From assembly GCF_900168045.1 (NCBI RefSeq), contig NZ_FUYY01000004.1:217934-281933 (forward strand): DNA of 64,000 nt, written 5' to 3'. Positions 37,638-45,650 of the stretch are shown in pieces (positions within the stretch are counted from its first letter, which is position 1; each line of letters begins with the position of its first letter). A program made the translations under genes and the position numbers. Below the pieces are notes generated by a model. The model was not told the origin of the DNA and searched no databases. It saw nothing but the letters and a program-made list of their open reading frames with translations. Source of the DNA: Salegentibacter holothuriorum (lineage in GTDB: Bacteria > Bacteroidota > Bacteroidia > Flavobacteriales > Flavobacteriaceae).

Positions 37638-37919
37638 ATGAAGCAAAGAAATTTAAAGGCACTTATAAGTAAGATCATTTTATTTTACAGTGTTTTTTAT
37701 GGCGCCATGAAAATTATTGCAGTCTTATTTAATGATGCCTGGCCACTATCTAATCTTATTATGGCCATTCCTTTTGTGATTTTTGCCGCAGTAGGTGGTC
37801 TTATGCTAAAACACGATACTTATTCCTGGGTATATGTAGCCGCAGGTGTAATAGTAATAAGTATTGTTCGTTATTATGAAATACAATGGTTGCAGCAATT
37901 GCATCAGTATTTTAATTAA
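37638..37919 (+). CDS. small inner-membrane protein
   Basis: The 93-residue protein has about three hydrophobic helices (IILFYSVFYGAMKIIAVLF, LIMAIPFVIFAAVGGLML, VYVAAGVIVISIVRYY). Its ATG starts at the base following the amidase stop, so it is likely cotranscribed. I do not recognise the family. Confidence 0.6.
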   Translation: MKQRNLKALISKIILFYSVFYGAMKIIAVLFNDAWPLSNLIMAIPFVIFAAVGGLMLKHDTYSWVYVAAGVIVISIVRYYEIQWLQQLHQYFN

Positions 37920-37960
37920 TGTATATCTGTTTTTACTCATAAGATCAAGATCATTAATAA

Positions 37961-38045
37961 ATCGTCATGCTGAATTTATTTCAGCATCTAACATGGCAGT
38001 AAGATACACTCAACTTAGATCCTGAAACAAGTTCAGGATGACGAT
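37961..38045. repeat. three-arm REP element, copy 3
   Basis: A perfect outer stem ATCGTCAT/ATGACGAT (37961-37968 with 38038-38045) encloses the two REP hairpins GCTGAA...TTCAGC and TCCTGAA...TTCAGGA. The outer stem is shorter than in copies 1 and 2, and the element lies between codirectional genes, so here it does not look like a terminator. Confidence 0.85.
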
Positions 38046-38087
38046 CATTTTAAATTATGACTTATTACGGAGAACAAATCTATTACT

Positions 38088-38948
38088 ATGAAACCTGAAA
38101 AAAAGTATCCTGCAGAAGTATATTTAAACGGAAAATGGCTAAAACCCGATGAAGCTTTTATTTCGGTTTTTGACCGTGCATTTATGTTTGGTGATGGTAT
38201 ATATGAAGTGACGCTATTTTATAAAGGGAAAGGCTTTAGGCTAAAGGAACATCTTAAGCGCCTACAGTATTCTCTTGACCAAATACAGATAGCTTTTGAT
38301 GCTTTTAGCCTTGAAAACTTAATGTTGGAAGCCATAGACCGGGCTGATTTAAATAATGCAGATGCTGCAGTTTATATTCAGGTTAGTAGAGGAGCCGGGC
38401 CCAGAAGTCATTTTATTCCCGAAAAGATTAAGACCACTATTTTGTTGTATGCCTTTCCGGTAGCTTTAGAAGGCTTTGAAAATAAAACCTGGGAAGTAAT
38501 GGCAACCGAAGATAAACGCTGGCATAGATGTGATATAAAATCTACCGCGCTATTGGCAAATGTAATGGCAAATGAAGAAGCTATTGCTGCCGGTTTTCAC
38601 GAAAATCTGCTTGTACGTAAAGGGTATTTTACTGAAGGTTCACACTCCAGCCTGTTTTTTGTGAAATACGGGGTGGTACATACGCATCCCGAAGGTCCTG
38701 AAATTCTATCGGGTATTACTCGTGCCGAGGTGATTAAAATATGCACTGATCTAAACATCAAAGTTATTGAAAAGGCCGTGCATATTGATGAACTGGTAGA
38801 AGTAGAAGAAGTTTTTGTTACCGGCACCACCACACAAATAATTCCTATAAGCTCCATTACCCACAAGGATAAAACGGTCTATACCACCCGTAAGGACAGC
38901 CTTACCAAAAAATTACAGCAGGTTTTTATTAAGAGAACAAGGGCTTAA
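38088..38948 (+). CDS. class IV aminotransferase (D-amino-acid/branched-chain type)
   Basis: The 286-residue fold-type IV PLP enzyme has FMFGDGIYEVTLFYKGKG near the start, VYIQVSRGAGPRSHFIP, the PLP lysine in CDIKSTALLANVMANEEA, and TEGSHSSLFFV. VFVTGTTTQIIPISSI follows. It resembles D-alanine aminotransferase (Dat), but branched-chain or aminodeoxychorismate activity cannot be excluded. Confidence 0.85.
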   Translation: MKPEKKYPAEVYLNGKWLKPDEAFISVFDRAFMFGDGIYEVTLFYKGKGFRLKEHLKRLQYSLDQIQIAFDAFSLENLMLEAIDRADLNNADAAVYIQVSRGAGPRSHFIPEKIKTTILLYAFPVALEGFENKTWEVMATEDKRWHRCDIKSTALLANVMANEEAIAAGFHENLLVRKGYFTEGSHSSLFFVKYGVVHTHPEGPEILSGITRAEVIKICTDLNIKVIEKAVHIDELVEVEEVFVTGTTTQIIPISSITHKDKTVYTTRKDSLTKKLQQVFIKRTRA

Positions 38949-39112
38949 GGCTTGTTTAGTGTTGTAGTGAATCCATTGCTTTTGTTTGTAGCATTAACCC
39001 TTTTAGAAATTTATTAATATTGGGTGACCAAATCCCGCGAAAATCTGTAGCCTATTCATATAGTACAGGATAGTTTCAATTGATGTAAGAAGCGATTGAA
39101 AGGATAAATTGT
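38949..39112. other. gene-free stretch before the group II intron remnant
   Basis: AT-rich sequence without an open frame of interest. It could contain a decayed part of the intron upstream of domain V, but I see no reverse transcriptase motif. Confidence 0.4.
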
Positions 39113-39195
39113 GAACCGCACAATACTAGACCAAGTACGATAGATGGTGTGAGGGGTGCATTCCGTCATTTAATGGCGGAATCGCCCACTCGATT
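39113..39195 (+). mobile_element. degraded 3' end of a group II intron (domains V and VI)
   Basis: GAACCGC at 39113-39119 and GTACGATAGATGGTGTGAG near 39134-39152 correspond to the start and end of a bacterial domain V. The hairpin ATTCCGTCATT/AATGGCGGAAT at 39160-39182 fits domain VI, and CACTCGATTA at 39187-39196 resembles the conserved 3' end. Domain V pairing is imperfect and no intron-encoded protein lies upstream, so it is a remnant. It sits just after the 3' end of the leftward thioredoxin gene and is in opposite orientation to it. Confidence 0.6.
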
Positions 39196-39242
39196 AGGGG
39201 CTATTTTTGTTTCACTTTAATTCATTATTAAACTAAATTCAT

Positions 39243-40100
39243 TTAATGGGTAATTTTGTTTAAATTTTCTTGCATTTTCTCATAAAAATTTTCAGATTCC
39301 ATATAGCCTGTGTGAGTCAATCTAATAATCCCTTCTTTGTCGATAATGACCAAGTGGGGCAGTGCATGAACATTGAACTTTCTATAGGTCACACTTTCTT
39401 TGTCAATAACAAAAGGTAGGTCAAATTCACTTTTATTAATAAACTCCAATGCTTTTTCATAGGTGTCTCCACCTACTAAAGGGTTGACAATGAAGAAAGC
39501 AACATCGTTATTATCCTTATTTTCTTTATATAGTTTTTCAAGTAGCGGAAATTGTTTTATACAAGGGGCACACCATGTACCCCAAAAATCCAGTATAATA
39601 ATTTTGTCCTTATATTCTGATGATTTGATTATATTTCCTTCAGGTGTTAATAAAGTAAATGGAGGAGCTTGTTTATCAACCTTATGCCACATAGCACCAT
39701 CAAAATAAGCAGGTAGACCAAAGAATCCTAATAAGAGAACTGATACAGAAAATAGCGACAAAAAGCCAAAGACTTTAATAGTCGATTTTAACAAATAGAG
39801 TCTAATATAGATTCCCAGAGCTGTTCCTATTAAAGCAATTGCTAATATGAGTATTAAATGATAAACACCATTCATTATAGCCCCGATTAAGATCAAGAAC
39901 AAAAGGTTTATTATAATTATTTTACGGAATCTATTCTCTGTTGGAGTATTCCCTCGAATGATTCCAGCAATTACAGGAAAGGGAGCAAAAGCAATTAAAG
40001 CGATATTCAATTTAAGGTTTTCTAAAATAAAGAAACAGATAACGGCTGTTATTATCCCAGCCAGAATATCCCATAAAATTATTTTGTTTTTTGTATTCAC
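39243..40100 (-). CDS. membrane protein with C-terminal TlpA-like thioredoxin domain
   Basis: The first 135 residues contain four hydrophobic segments (WDILAGIITAVICFFILE, LIAFAPFPVIAGIIRG, IINLLFLILIGAIMNGVYHLILILA, VFGFLSLFSVSVLLLGFFG). The last 140 are a TlpA/ResA thioredoxin domain with ILDFWGTWCAPCIKQFP (CxxC) and LPHLVIIDKEG at the cis-proline. The catalytic domain would face the periplasm and reduce disulphides or support cytochrome maturation. It lies immediately beyond a cassette-like repeat (40143-40282), reads in the same direction as the cassette genes, and could itself be the next cassette. Relatives are often found in accessory regions. Confidence 0.8.
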   Translation of the reverse strand: MNTKNKIILWDILAGIITAVICFFILENLKLNIALIAFAPFPVIAGIIRGNTPTENRFRKIIIINLLFLILIGAIMNGVYHLILILAIALIGTALGIYIRLYLLKSTIKVFGFLSLFSVSVLLLGFFGLPAYFDGAMWHKVDKQAPPFTLLTPEGNIIKSSEYKDKIIILDFWGTWCAPCIKQFPLLEKLYKENKDNNDVAFFIVNPLVGGDTYEKALEFINKSEFDLPFVIDKESVTYRKFNVHALPHLVIIDKEGIIRLTHTGYMESENFYEKMQENLNKITH

Positions 40101-40142
40101 AATCCAATCATTAATTCAATTTGTATGAGAAATCTAAATAAC

Positions 40143-40282
40143 CGCTAACGGTTACGGTTGTCGCAAGTTGCGGGAGTAGGGAAGCCTACTTGTCGGAATA
40201 ATTCTTTTAATTCCTGGTTTTCTAAAATTACACTTTTTCGACTAAACCCGTCTTAATTTACGAAGAATCGACTTTGTTGGGC
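40143..40282 (-). repeat. attC-like repeat C, 140 bp
   Basis: On the minus strand it begins with GCCCAAC (40276-40282; fits the R'' core RYYYAAC) five bases after the PIN gene stop and ends with GTTAGCG (40143-40149; near GTTRRRY). Internal inverted repeats CAAGT/ACTTG and GTAGG/CCTAC occur near 40163-40193. Length and end layout match repeats A and B at 57540 and 58447, though the internal sequence differs. Confidence 0.55.
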
Positions 40283-40286
40283 GGAG

Positions 40287-40709
40287 TTATTTTGTTTTTA
40301 TACTCTGCAAAAATTCATTTGCACTCATAACTGGTAACAAAGATTTTTTGAAATCTTTTCCATTTCTCGTGATAATTATATCACAATCTGAATCTGTTGC
40401 GCTAAAATATTGAAGTGCGTTTTCAAAATCTTTAAAATCAGAGTTCAATCCTTTATCAATGATATGCTCATCAAGTTTGCAGATTTCACAAATGATTTTA
40501 AACTTTCTAAGTTTCTTTTGAGCAATTTTAGCAGATTCGAATTTTGATATAAAATAGTTTAGCGTTGCAAATGATATTGGAGAAACAACTATTATAAGTT
40601 CTTCTTTGTCGGCTAGAGATGCTAATTTAGCGATTGAGTCGTAAAATGGATCTCGTTCTCCAAGTAAATCAAGAATCACATTTGTATCTAGAAATAATCT
40701 CTTTTTCAT
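40287..40709 (-). CDS. PIN-domain toxin (VapC-like)
   Basis: The 140-residue protein has the PIN pattern: KKRLFLDTNVILDLLGERDPF, with the first catalytic Asp, then FKDFENALQYFSATDSDCDIIITRN, with the later acidic ligands. PIN toxins are metal-dependent RNases that cut tRNA or other RNA. The gene follows its antitoxin with no spacer: antitoxin stop at 40710, toxin start at 40709. The toxin stop is five bases before the core of repeat C, as expected for a compact cassette. A second pair of the same type lies at 57673-58349. Confidence 0.88.
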   Translation of the reverse strand: MKKRLFLDTNVILDLLGERDPFYDSIAKLASLADKEELIIVVSPISFATLNYFISKFESAKIAQKKLRKFKIICEICKLDEHIIDKGLNSDFKDFENALQYFSATDSDCDIIITRNGKDFKKSLLPVMSANEFLQSIKTK

Positions 40710-40958
40710 CTATTTGTATTTCTCCAATAATGAATCTGAATATTCTTTTTTATAATCTAAATCAGTCGGAATTTTTGTTCCAGTAGCTAGACTTCTAATG
40801 AATGGAGAAATTTCAAAATCTGAATCCTTTTTGTCAATTGTCAGCGATTGTAAATAGGCTTCTACAATTCTTGACAAGCTCATTTTCTTGTCTGAGGCAT
40901 ATCTTTTCGCTTGATCGATTATTTCTTGATTTAGTTTTAATGTCAGCTTTGTATCCAT
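40710..40958 (-). CDS. DUF6364-type antitoxin (ribbon-helix-helix-like)
   Basis: The 82-residue protein starts MDTKLTLKLNQEIIDQAKRY, a ribbon followed by a helix, and continues KKMSLSRIVEAYLQSL; the C-terminal half (PFIRSLATGTKIPTDLDYKK) is the part expected to bind the toxin. This matches the DUF6364 proteins that partner PIN toxins in Bacteroidetes. It likely represses its own operon. Transcription starts from the right, where the shared flank R1 lies. Confidence 0.85.
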   Translation of the reverse strand: MDTKLTLKLNQEIIDQAKRYASDKKMSLSRIVEAYLQSLTIDKKDSDFEISPFIRSLATGTKIPTDLDYKKEYSDSLLEKYK

Positions 40959-41038
40959 GGCAAAATAATTATACGTACAAAATTAATTAAAATACCCGTA
41001 TAAATTAAAATTGAACCAGAATTTTTGTAAATAATTAC

Positions 41039-41210
41039 GCCCAACTTGTAATATTCTTTATGGACTTTTTGTCTAATCAAATATCTAAAGGGATATCTTT
41101 AGTCTTCTCAAATATAAAGCATTCCAAAAGCTTAAAACGGTGTAAAACTTTAAGAGCGTGGCTATTTACCAACAAGTTTTTTAACTTTTATCTTAATAAA
41201 ATTGGAGAAA
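41039..41210 (-). repeat. shared flank R1 upstream of the PIN/DUF6364 cassette
   Basis: GCCCAAC at 41039-41045 is, on the minus strand, GTTGGGC, which fits the GTTRRRY cassette junction. To the right, 41085-41210 lines up with 59665-59790. Shared blocks include CAAATATAAA, GGCTATTTAC, TTTTTTAACTTTT and AATAAAA. In both loci the block is upstream of cassette genes and directly downstream of a leftward chromosomal gene. It also covers most of a 303-base gap without a gene. Confidence 0.55.
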
Positions 41211-41261
41211 TCAGGTTTTGTTACTAAAGACAGCAGAGGTGTGGATACTTGGAATTAGGAG

Positions 41262-42716
41262 TTATTCTTCAATAAATTGTTTATAATGATCATAGCGTAA
41301 AAATATATCTCTTACATAGTTGTAGGGCTCTGTGCCTCGCACAAAACCATGTCTAACCACATCATCCAGGTAATACTTCTTGTCTTTTAGTTTTAGGATA
41401 TATTCTTCAACATTTTCATCCCATATATTGGGATTTTTACCGTTTTTTTCTGCCAGGCGCATAGCATCATATACATGGCCGGCACCGCAGTTAAAAGCAG
41501 CCAGGGTAAATTTCACTTTTTGGATAGAATCTTCTACAGTTTCAAAATTATCACGCATCTTATCTAAATACTTTACGCCTCCTCTTATATTCTCTTGGGG
41601 ATTGTAATTATTACTAACACCAACTTCTTTTGCAGTAGCCGGCATCAGTTGTATTAATCCGGTTGCACCTGCCCACGACTCTGCTGTTGGGTCAAACCTG
41701 GATTCCTGGTACACCTGGGAAGAAAGGAAACGCCAATCCCAACCTATTTTAGAAGCATTTTCTTTAATAATATCATCGTATTTACTAATCTTATTGCTGT
41801 TTTTACTGTAAAAATCGCTTTTAATCCTACTCCTGTTAGATCTGGTATTTTTAAAGTATTTATTATAAATCACATAATAGTCGTCTAATTCCTTCTCTTT
41901 ATTTATCCATTTGTTTATGGCTTTTAGCAAGTCTGGAGAATTCTGTCTTACCGCCCAGGCTATACGTTGGGAAAACGAAACTCTAGTGTCAACATTAAGT
42001 ATAGGATAGTAGGTTTTGTTGATAGAAGCAATATTGTAATCGGCAATTGTTCTTTCTATTTCGCCATCTACTACCATTCTAATTATTTCATCTGTAGGAA
42101 TATTTCCTTCAATATGTTCTATAGGGATTTCGGCGCCAATCTCATCTTGTAAATTTTTCAATCTTTCAGCATAAGAAGAATTTTCTCTAACCCATACGGT
42201 ATTATCTATTAACTCCAGGGTGTTTGAAATTAGTTGCTTATCTATTTTATAGCCGGGTAATGAGCGCCAATTATCTGGCATTCGCTGCACTAAAGCCTGG
42301 TGTGTTACATAATGATTTTCTGTAAAGCTTACCAGGTTTTTCCTGGGCTCGGTTATGGTTAGGCCATAGGCAATTAAATCTCCTTTGCCATTGTTCAGCA
42401 TTTCAAATAGATCATCAATATCTTCTGCTACAGTGATTTTTAGCTTTAAGCCTAAGTTTTTAGCGAGTCGGGATAATAATTCGTACTCAAAGCCCATGGG
42501 CATTCCTTTATACAAAAAATAACTTGTCGAATTGTAGATGGTTATCGCGTGTAAAACGCCATCTTCTTTTATAGCTTCTAAATCTTTAGAAACTTTATAA
42601 GGTTTAATATCAGGATCATTTCCAAGTACTCCGTCACTGGACTCTTTATCTCCCATAGAACAACCTGATAGAATTATTAAAACAATAAGAAAAAAAGCGT
42701 TTCTATATATATTCAT
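41262..42716 (-). CDS. MltF-like membrane-bound lytic murein transglycosylase
   Basis: The 484-residue lipoprotein (signal ends ILSGCSMGD) has a periplasmic binding protein-like domain (about residues 50-270: GVLHAITIYNSTSYFLYKG, GDLIAYGLTITEPRKNLVSF). A SLT goose-type lysozyme domain follows (about 320-450: SSQVYQESRFDPTAESWAGA, with the catalytic Glu, and GLIQLMPATAKEVGV). MltF cleaves peptidoglycan glycosidic bonds with formation of anhydro-muropeptides. The binding domain controls activity through peptide binding in known MltF. The gene is single. Confidence 0.9.
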   Translation of the reverse strand: MNIYRNAFFLIVLIILSGCSMGDKESSDGVLGNDPDIKPYKVSKDLEAIKEDGVLHAITIYNSTSYFLYKGMPMGFEYELLSRLAKNLGLKLKITVAEDIDDLFEMLNNGKGDLIAYGLTITEPRKNLVSFTENHYVTHQALVQRMPDNWRSLPGYKIDKQLISNTLELIDNTVWVRENSSYAERLKNLQDEIGAEIPIEHIEGNIPTDEIIRMVVDGEIERTIADYNIASINKTYYPILNVDTRVSFSQRIAWAVRQNSPDLLKAINKWINKEKELDDYYVIYNKYFKNTRSNRSRIKSDFYSKNSNKISKYDDIIKENASKIGWDWRFLSSQVYQESRFDPTAESWAGATGLIQLMPATAKEVGVSNNYNPQENIRGGVKYLDKMRDNFETVEDSIQKVKFTLAAFNCGAGHVYDAMRLAEKNGKNPNIWDENVEEYILKLKDKKYYLDDVVRHGFVRGTEPYNYVRDIFLRYDHYKQFIEE

Positions 42717-42799
42717 GTGTTTTAAAATACGAAGAAACGAACGAAATATGCAAATATTTGTTAAATAATTAAGTAAACTTTATTTTTAAGTAGTAGGAT

Positions 42800-42957
42800 T
42801 GGCCTTTGTAAGAACTACAGATAAACCCAATAATGCTCCTATTAATATAAGTTTAGATAAAAGGAATACCGGTTATTATTCCTTTTAAAACAGCTTTTCT
42901 ATTCTTGTAGAAGATTCTCTTTTTATAATTTATCCTGAACTTTCTTAAATCGGTTTC
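42800..42957 (-). pseudogene. possible frameshifted remnant of a small hydrophobic protein
   Basis: On the minus strand a basic stretch (KKRIFYKNRKAVLKGIITGI) ends in a stop. Shifting frame continues with KLILIGALLGLSVV and TKANPTT. The two halves together would make a small one-helix membrane protein of about 50 residues. No start codon exists in the first part. It lies directly downstream of the acetyltransferase gene and could be chance. Confidence 0.3.
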
Positions 42958-42960
42958 ATG

Positions 42961-43596
42961 CTAGTCCTGGTATTTATCAAGTTGAGTTTGAAATTCATTT
43001 AAGTATCTCGCCAAATGTAGACCATCTACCAGGCCATGATGTGCTTCAATTGAAACTGGTAAATATTTTTTTCCTTCTCTAATGCTAAACTTTCCGAACG
43101 TGATTTTTGGAACAGACTCTTTTTGATTGAAATTGGTCGGATGCAATAAGCCCGAAAAGGAAGTCCAGGGTAAGGTGGAATGCCGAATTAGATCTTTACT
43201 TAAATCATCATTATTTAGCCTTAATCCAGTCGAATTATGAACGGCTTTTATTTCTTCCTGTAATGCGGTATTAAAAGTTTGAAAGTTGCTTGAAAAATTG
43301 ACAAAAATGAATCCGAAGGTGCCATCTTTCCTTCCTATGGTTGCTCCAGCGTGAATGTTAGGGAATGAGACAACCTTTTCTTCTATAATTCTATATTTTA
43401 ACTCTTCCACCGCATTTACGGCAATCATAGACTTGTGAAGATAAGTTGCAAAAAAGGATTCGCCTTTTTCTTTAGCTCTCTTATAGGCAAGCGTACAATC
43501 TACTTCTGTTGTGATCCCGAAGTATGGAGAATCCATTTTAGAAAAAAAGTGATAATGTTCTTTTCTATTCCATCTATCAATATCTATAATTTTCAT
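42961..43596 (-). CDS. type A chloramphenicol acetyltransferase-like protein
   Basis: The 211-residue trimeric-type CAT fold has the catalytic HHxxxDG motif (SIEAHHGLVDGLH) near residue 188. It also has FSKMDSPYFGITTEVDCT, AGATIGRKDGTFGF and SFSGLLHP. Real CatA enzymes transfer acetyl from acetyl-CoA to chloramphenicol; many chromosomal homologues lack proven resistance activity. Classic CAT signature Ser is present near STLPWTSF. An 81-residue membrane protein gene is upstream. Confidence 0.85.
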   Translation of the reverse strand: MKIIDIDRWNRKEHYHFFSKMDSPYFGITTEVDCTLAYKRAKEKGESFFATYLHKSMIAVNAVEELKYRIIEEKVVSFPNIHAGATIGRKDGTFGFIFVNFSSNFQTFNTALQEEIKAVHNSTGLRLNNDDLSKDLIRHSTLPWTSFSGLLHPTNFNQKESVPKITFGKFSIREGKKYLPVSIEAHHGLVDGLHLARYLNEFQTQLDKYQD

Positions 43597-43675
43597 TTTT
43601 TTTTCAGATTGGGTAGTTACTACAGAGGTTTCGTATAAGTGAATGCTCTTAAAGCCAGGTCTTAAAAGGTTTTAT

Positions 43676-43921
43676 TTATTGAGTCCTCGATGCTATTTCT
43701 GTTTTAATTAATTTAAGATTTTTAAAATTTAAGGGTAGAATAGTAGCCAGCGCAAAAGGTACTGCTATTAGTGGCGTAAGCCCATCCCGAATTGAAATAA
43801 AAATAAAGAAGCCAAAAGACCCCATTAAAACGATGGCGAGTATCCAAACCAGTATTTTTATAGCCGTGTGCTTATTTTTAAGTTCCTGAAGACTTAAGCC
43901 GGATAATTCTTTTTGATTCAT
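43676..43921 (-). CDS. small two-helix membrane protein
   Basis: This 81-residue protein begins MNQKELSGLSLQELKNKHTA (amphipathic), followed by ILVWILAIVLMGSFGFFIFISI and PLIAVPFALATILPL, then a charged tail. It resembles the small membrane proteins annotated as redox-active disulfide protein 2 in some Bacteroidetes, but there is no Cys here. Function unknown. Confidence 0.6.
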   Translation of the reverse strand: MNQKELSGLSLQELKNKHTAIKILVWILAIVLMGSFGFFIFISIRDGLTPLIAVPFALATILPLNFKNLKLIKTEIASRTQ

Positions 43922-44056
43922 TCTAACATATTTTTCTTTAATATACTCTTAATCGAATCCTCTCCGTACATACCAGTGGGTGTATTAATTATAAACCCTA
44001 CTTTTTCGATGAACCGATATTTTCCTGGCCACTTACAGTTTGTTTTTTAGATTTTA

Positions 44057-44165
44057 CGCGATAATCGAGATTTAATGCTGCGTCCCGAAGCATCAGGATG
44101 CCTCGAAATCCCAAAAAAAACCAGTTAATGCCTCGTGGACTTACTGCGAGGCAATTTACTAATTT
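44057..44165 (+). repeat. CTCGATAATCGAG-family repeat, copy d
   Basis: CGCGATAATCGAG at 44057-44069 differs from the consensus at one base. A tail with GATGCCTCGAAATC follows, and then a hairpin of TGCCTCG with CGAGGCA around 44131-44155. It occupies part of the 372-base gap upstream of the small exported protein gene; otherwise that gap holds nothing I can support. Confidence 0.65.
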
Positions 44166-44293
44166 ATCCATAAGAGAATCAAAGTTAAAATAAGCGTTAA
44201 ATAATAAACGTATAAAATACTATTCTAGAATTTTTTGCTAATTTTGTTCTCGCAGTTGTAGAATTTTTTCTTCAGCAAAAAACTTCTCAAGAT

Positions 44294-44653
44294 TTGATGA
44301 ATCAGTTTTTTAAAATATTACTTTCATTTCTTTCTTTTTTTATTTTCGGTGCCGCCGAAGGTTTAGCCTTTGTTGAGATTGGTGAAAATAAAAGCGAAAA
44401 TCTTGAGGAAGATCAATTAGCATCTATTTCAACATCCAACAGCAATGTTAGGACAAAAGATTTTCTGCATCACCTAAACGGAAAAACTAGCTTAGATGAA
44501 CAGAATTTTTCTAATTCGTCTATCGAGAACTGCTATGTACAATTTTCTTTTAATCCTGTAAGCAAATCAATCTTTACCCCTGTAGTTCAAGATTCTCAGG
44601 GCAATGAAGGTAAACTATACTTGCTATTTCATCGTTTGCTCTATTATATTTGA
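44294..44653 (+). CDS. small exported hypothetical protein
   Basis: The 119 residues start with a hydrophobic signal (QFFKILLSFLSFFIFGAAEGLAF), followed by an acidic, Asn/Ser-rich region with a single Cys and a hydrophobic end (LYLLFHRLLYYI). No family recognised. It lies 303 bases upstream of ureA and on the same strand, so it could be the first gene of the urease transcript, but I see no stronger link. Confidence 0.45.
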   Translation: MMNQFFKILLSFLSFFIFGAAEGLAFVEIGENKSENLEEDQLASISTSNSNVRTKDFLHHLNGKTSLDEQNFSNSSIENCYVQFSFNPVSKSIFTPVVQDSQGNEGKLYLLFHRLLYYI

Positions 44654-44956
44654 GCACTTCCTTATTTAATGGGCAACAAGAATAGTTGCCGCTACCAGTT
44701 TCGCAGGGTGAATACCCAATATGCTTAAGTAAACTTAAAATACGTTTTAACGTATAAAAAGCACTTAAAACATATGCTCTTTCAGCTATAATAAGCAAGA
44801 GAGACAGGTATCTATTCCCTTAACTGAACTAAATCAAACCTATTCTTAAAAATATATTGCGCTAACTATTAACTAGTTATAAGCTGCAATTGGCCCCTCT
44901 ATGTTTTAACTCAAACAATGGGTTATACGATTACTAATAAATTTTAATAACAAATT
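44654..44956. other. gene-free stretch upstream of ureA
   Basis: AT-rich sequence containing the inverted pair ATACGTTTTAACGTAT near 44740-44755. The urease promoter or a binding site for a nitrogen- or nickel-responsive regulator would be expected here, but I cannot identify a TTTG/TAnnTTTG pair with confidence. Confidence 0.4.
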
Positions 44957-45259
44957 ATGCATTTAACATCAAGAGAAACCGAGAAGCTTCTCATTTTTAT
45001 GTCAGGAGAGCTTGCGGAAAAACGAAAGGCTCGAGGCTTAAAACTCAATCATCCAGAATCTATTGCGCTTATTAGTCATAGGCTGCAGGAAGGAGCCAGA
45101 GACGGTAAAACAGTAGCTGAACTTATGCAAGAAGGTGCTACCTATTTAACCAGAGACGATGTCATGGAAGGTATTCCCGAAATGATTCACGATGTACAAA
45201 TAGAAGCTACTTTTCCCGATGGGACAAAGCTGGTTACGGTACATAATCCCATAAGATAA
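44957..45259 (+). CDS. ureA: urease gamma subunit
   Basis: The 100-residue protein is Ure[39 protein letters not shown], and [11 protein letters not shown] at the end. It forms the trimeric (alpha-beta-gamma)3 urease in the cytoplasm with UreB and UreC. First gene of ureABCEFGD; the gap to ureB is 16 bases. Confidence 0.98.
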   Translation: MHLTSRETEKLLIFMSGELAEKRKARGLKLNHPESIALISHRLQEGARDGKTVAELMQEGATYLTRDDVMEGIPEMIHDVQIEATFPDGTKLVTVHNPIR

Positions 45260-45275
45260 CTTAAAGCTAAACATT

Positions 45276-45650
45276 ATGATTCCAGGAGAATACATATTAA
45301 GAAAAGATGATATTGAGTGTAATCCGAACAGGGAAGTGCTTAAAATCAAAGCAATAAATAAAGGAGACCGACCTATTCAGGTTGGCTCACACTATCACTT
45401 TTTTGAAGTGAATCGTGACATGGAATTTGACCGCGAAGAAACTTTCGGTTATAGGTTAAATATTCCTTCGGGGACTGCAGTGCGTTTTGAACCGGGAGAA
45501 GCTACCAAGGTAGAATTAATTCGTTTAGGGGGAAGAAAAAACTCCTTTGGACACAACAACTTAAGCTCGGGAGATACTATGAACCCGCAGAATCTGCGTA
45601 GATCCATGATTAAAATAGAACAAGAAGCTTTTAAAAACAAGAAAAAATGA
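45276..45650 (+). CDS. ureB: urease beta subunit
   Basis: The 124-residue UreB has [30 protein letters not shown], and [19 protein letters not shown], all conserved. Its stop overlaps the ureC start by four bases. Separate UreA and UreB genes exclude a Helicobacter-type fusion. Confidence 0.98.
   Translation: MIPGEYILRKDDIECNPNREVLKIKAINKGDRPIQVGSHYHFFEVNRDMEFDREETFGYRLNIPSGTAVRFEPGEATKVELIRLGGRKNSFGHNNLSSGDTMNPQNLRRSMIKIEQEAFKNKKK

Noticed and set aside
44574..44798. 74-residue minus-strand frame upstream of ureA
   Set aside because: It overlaps the end of the small exported protein gene on the other strand, has no family pattern and no plausible start context.
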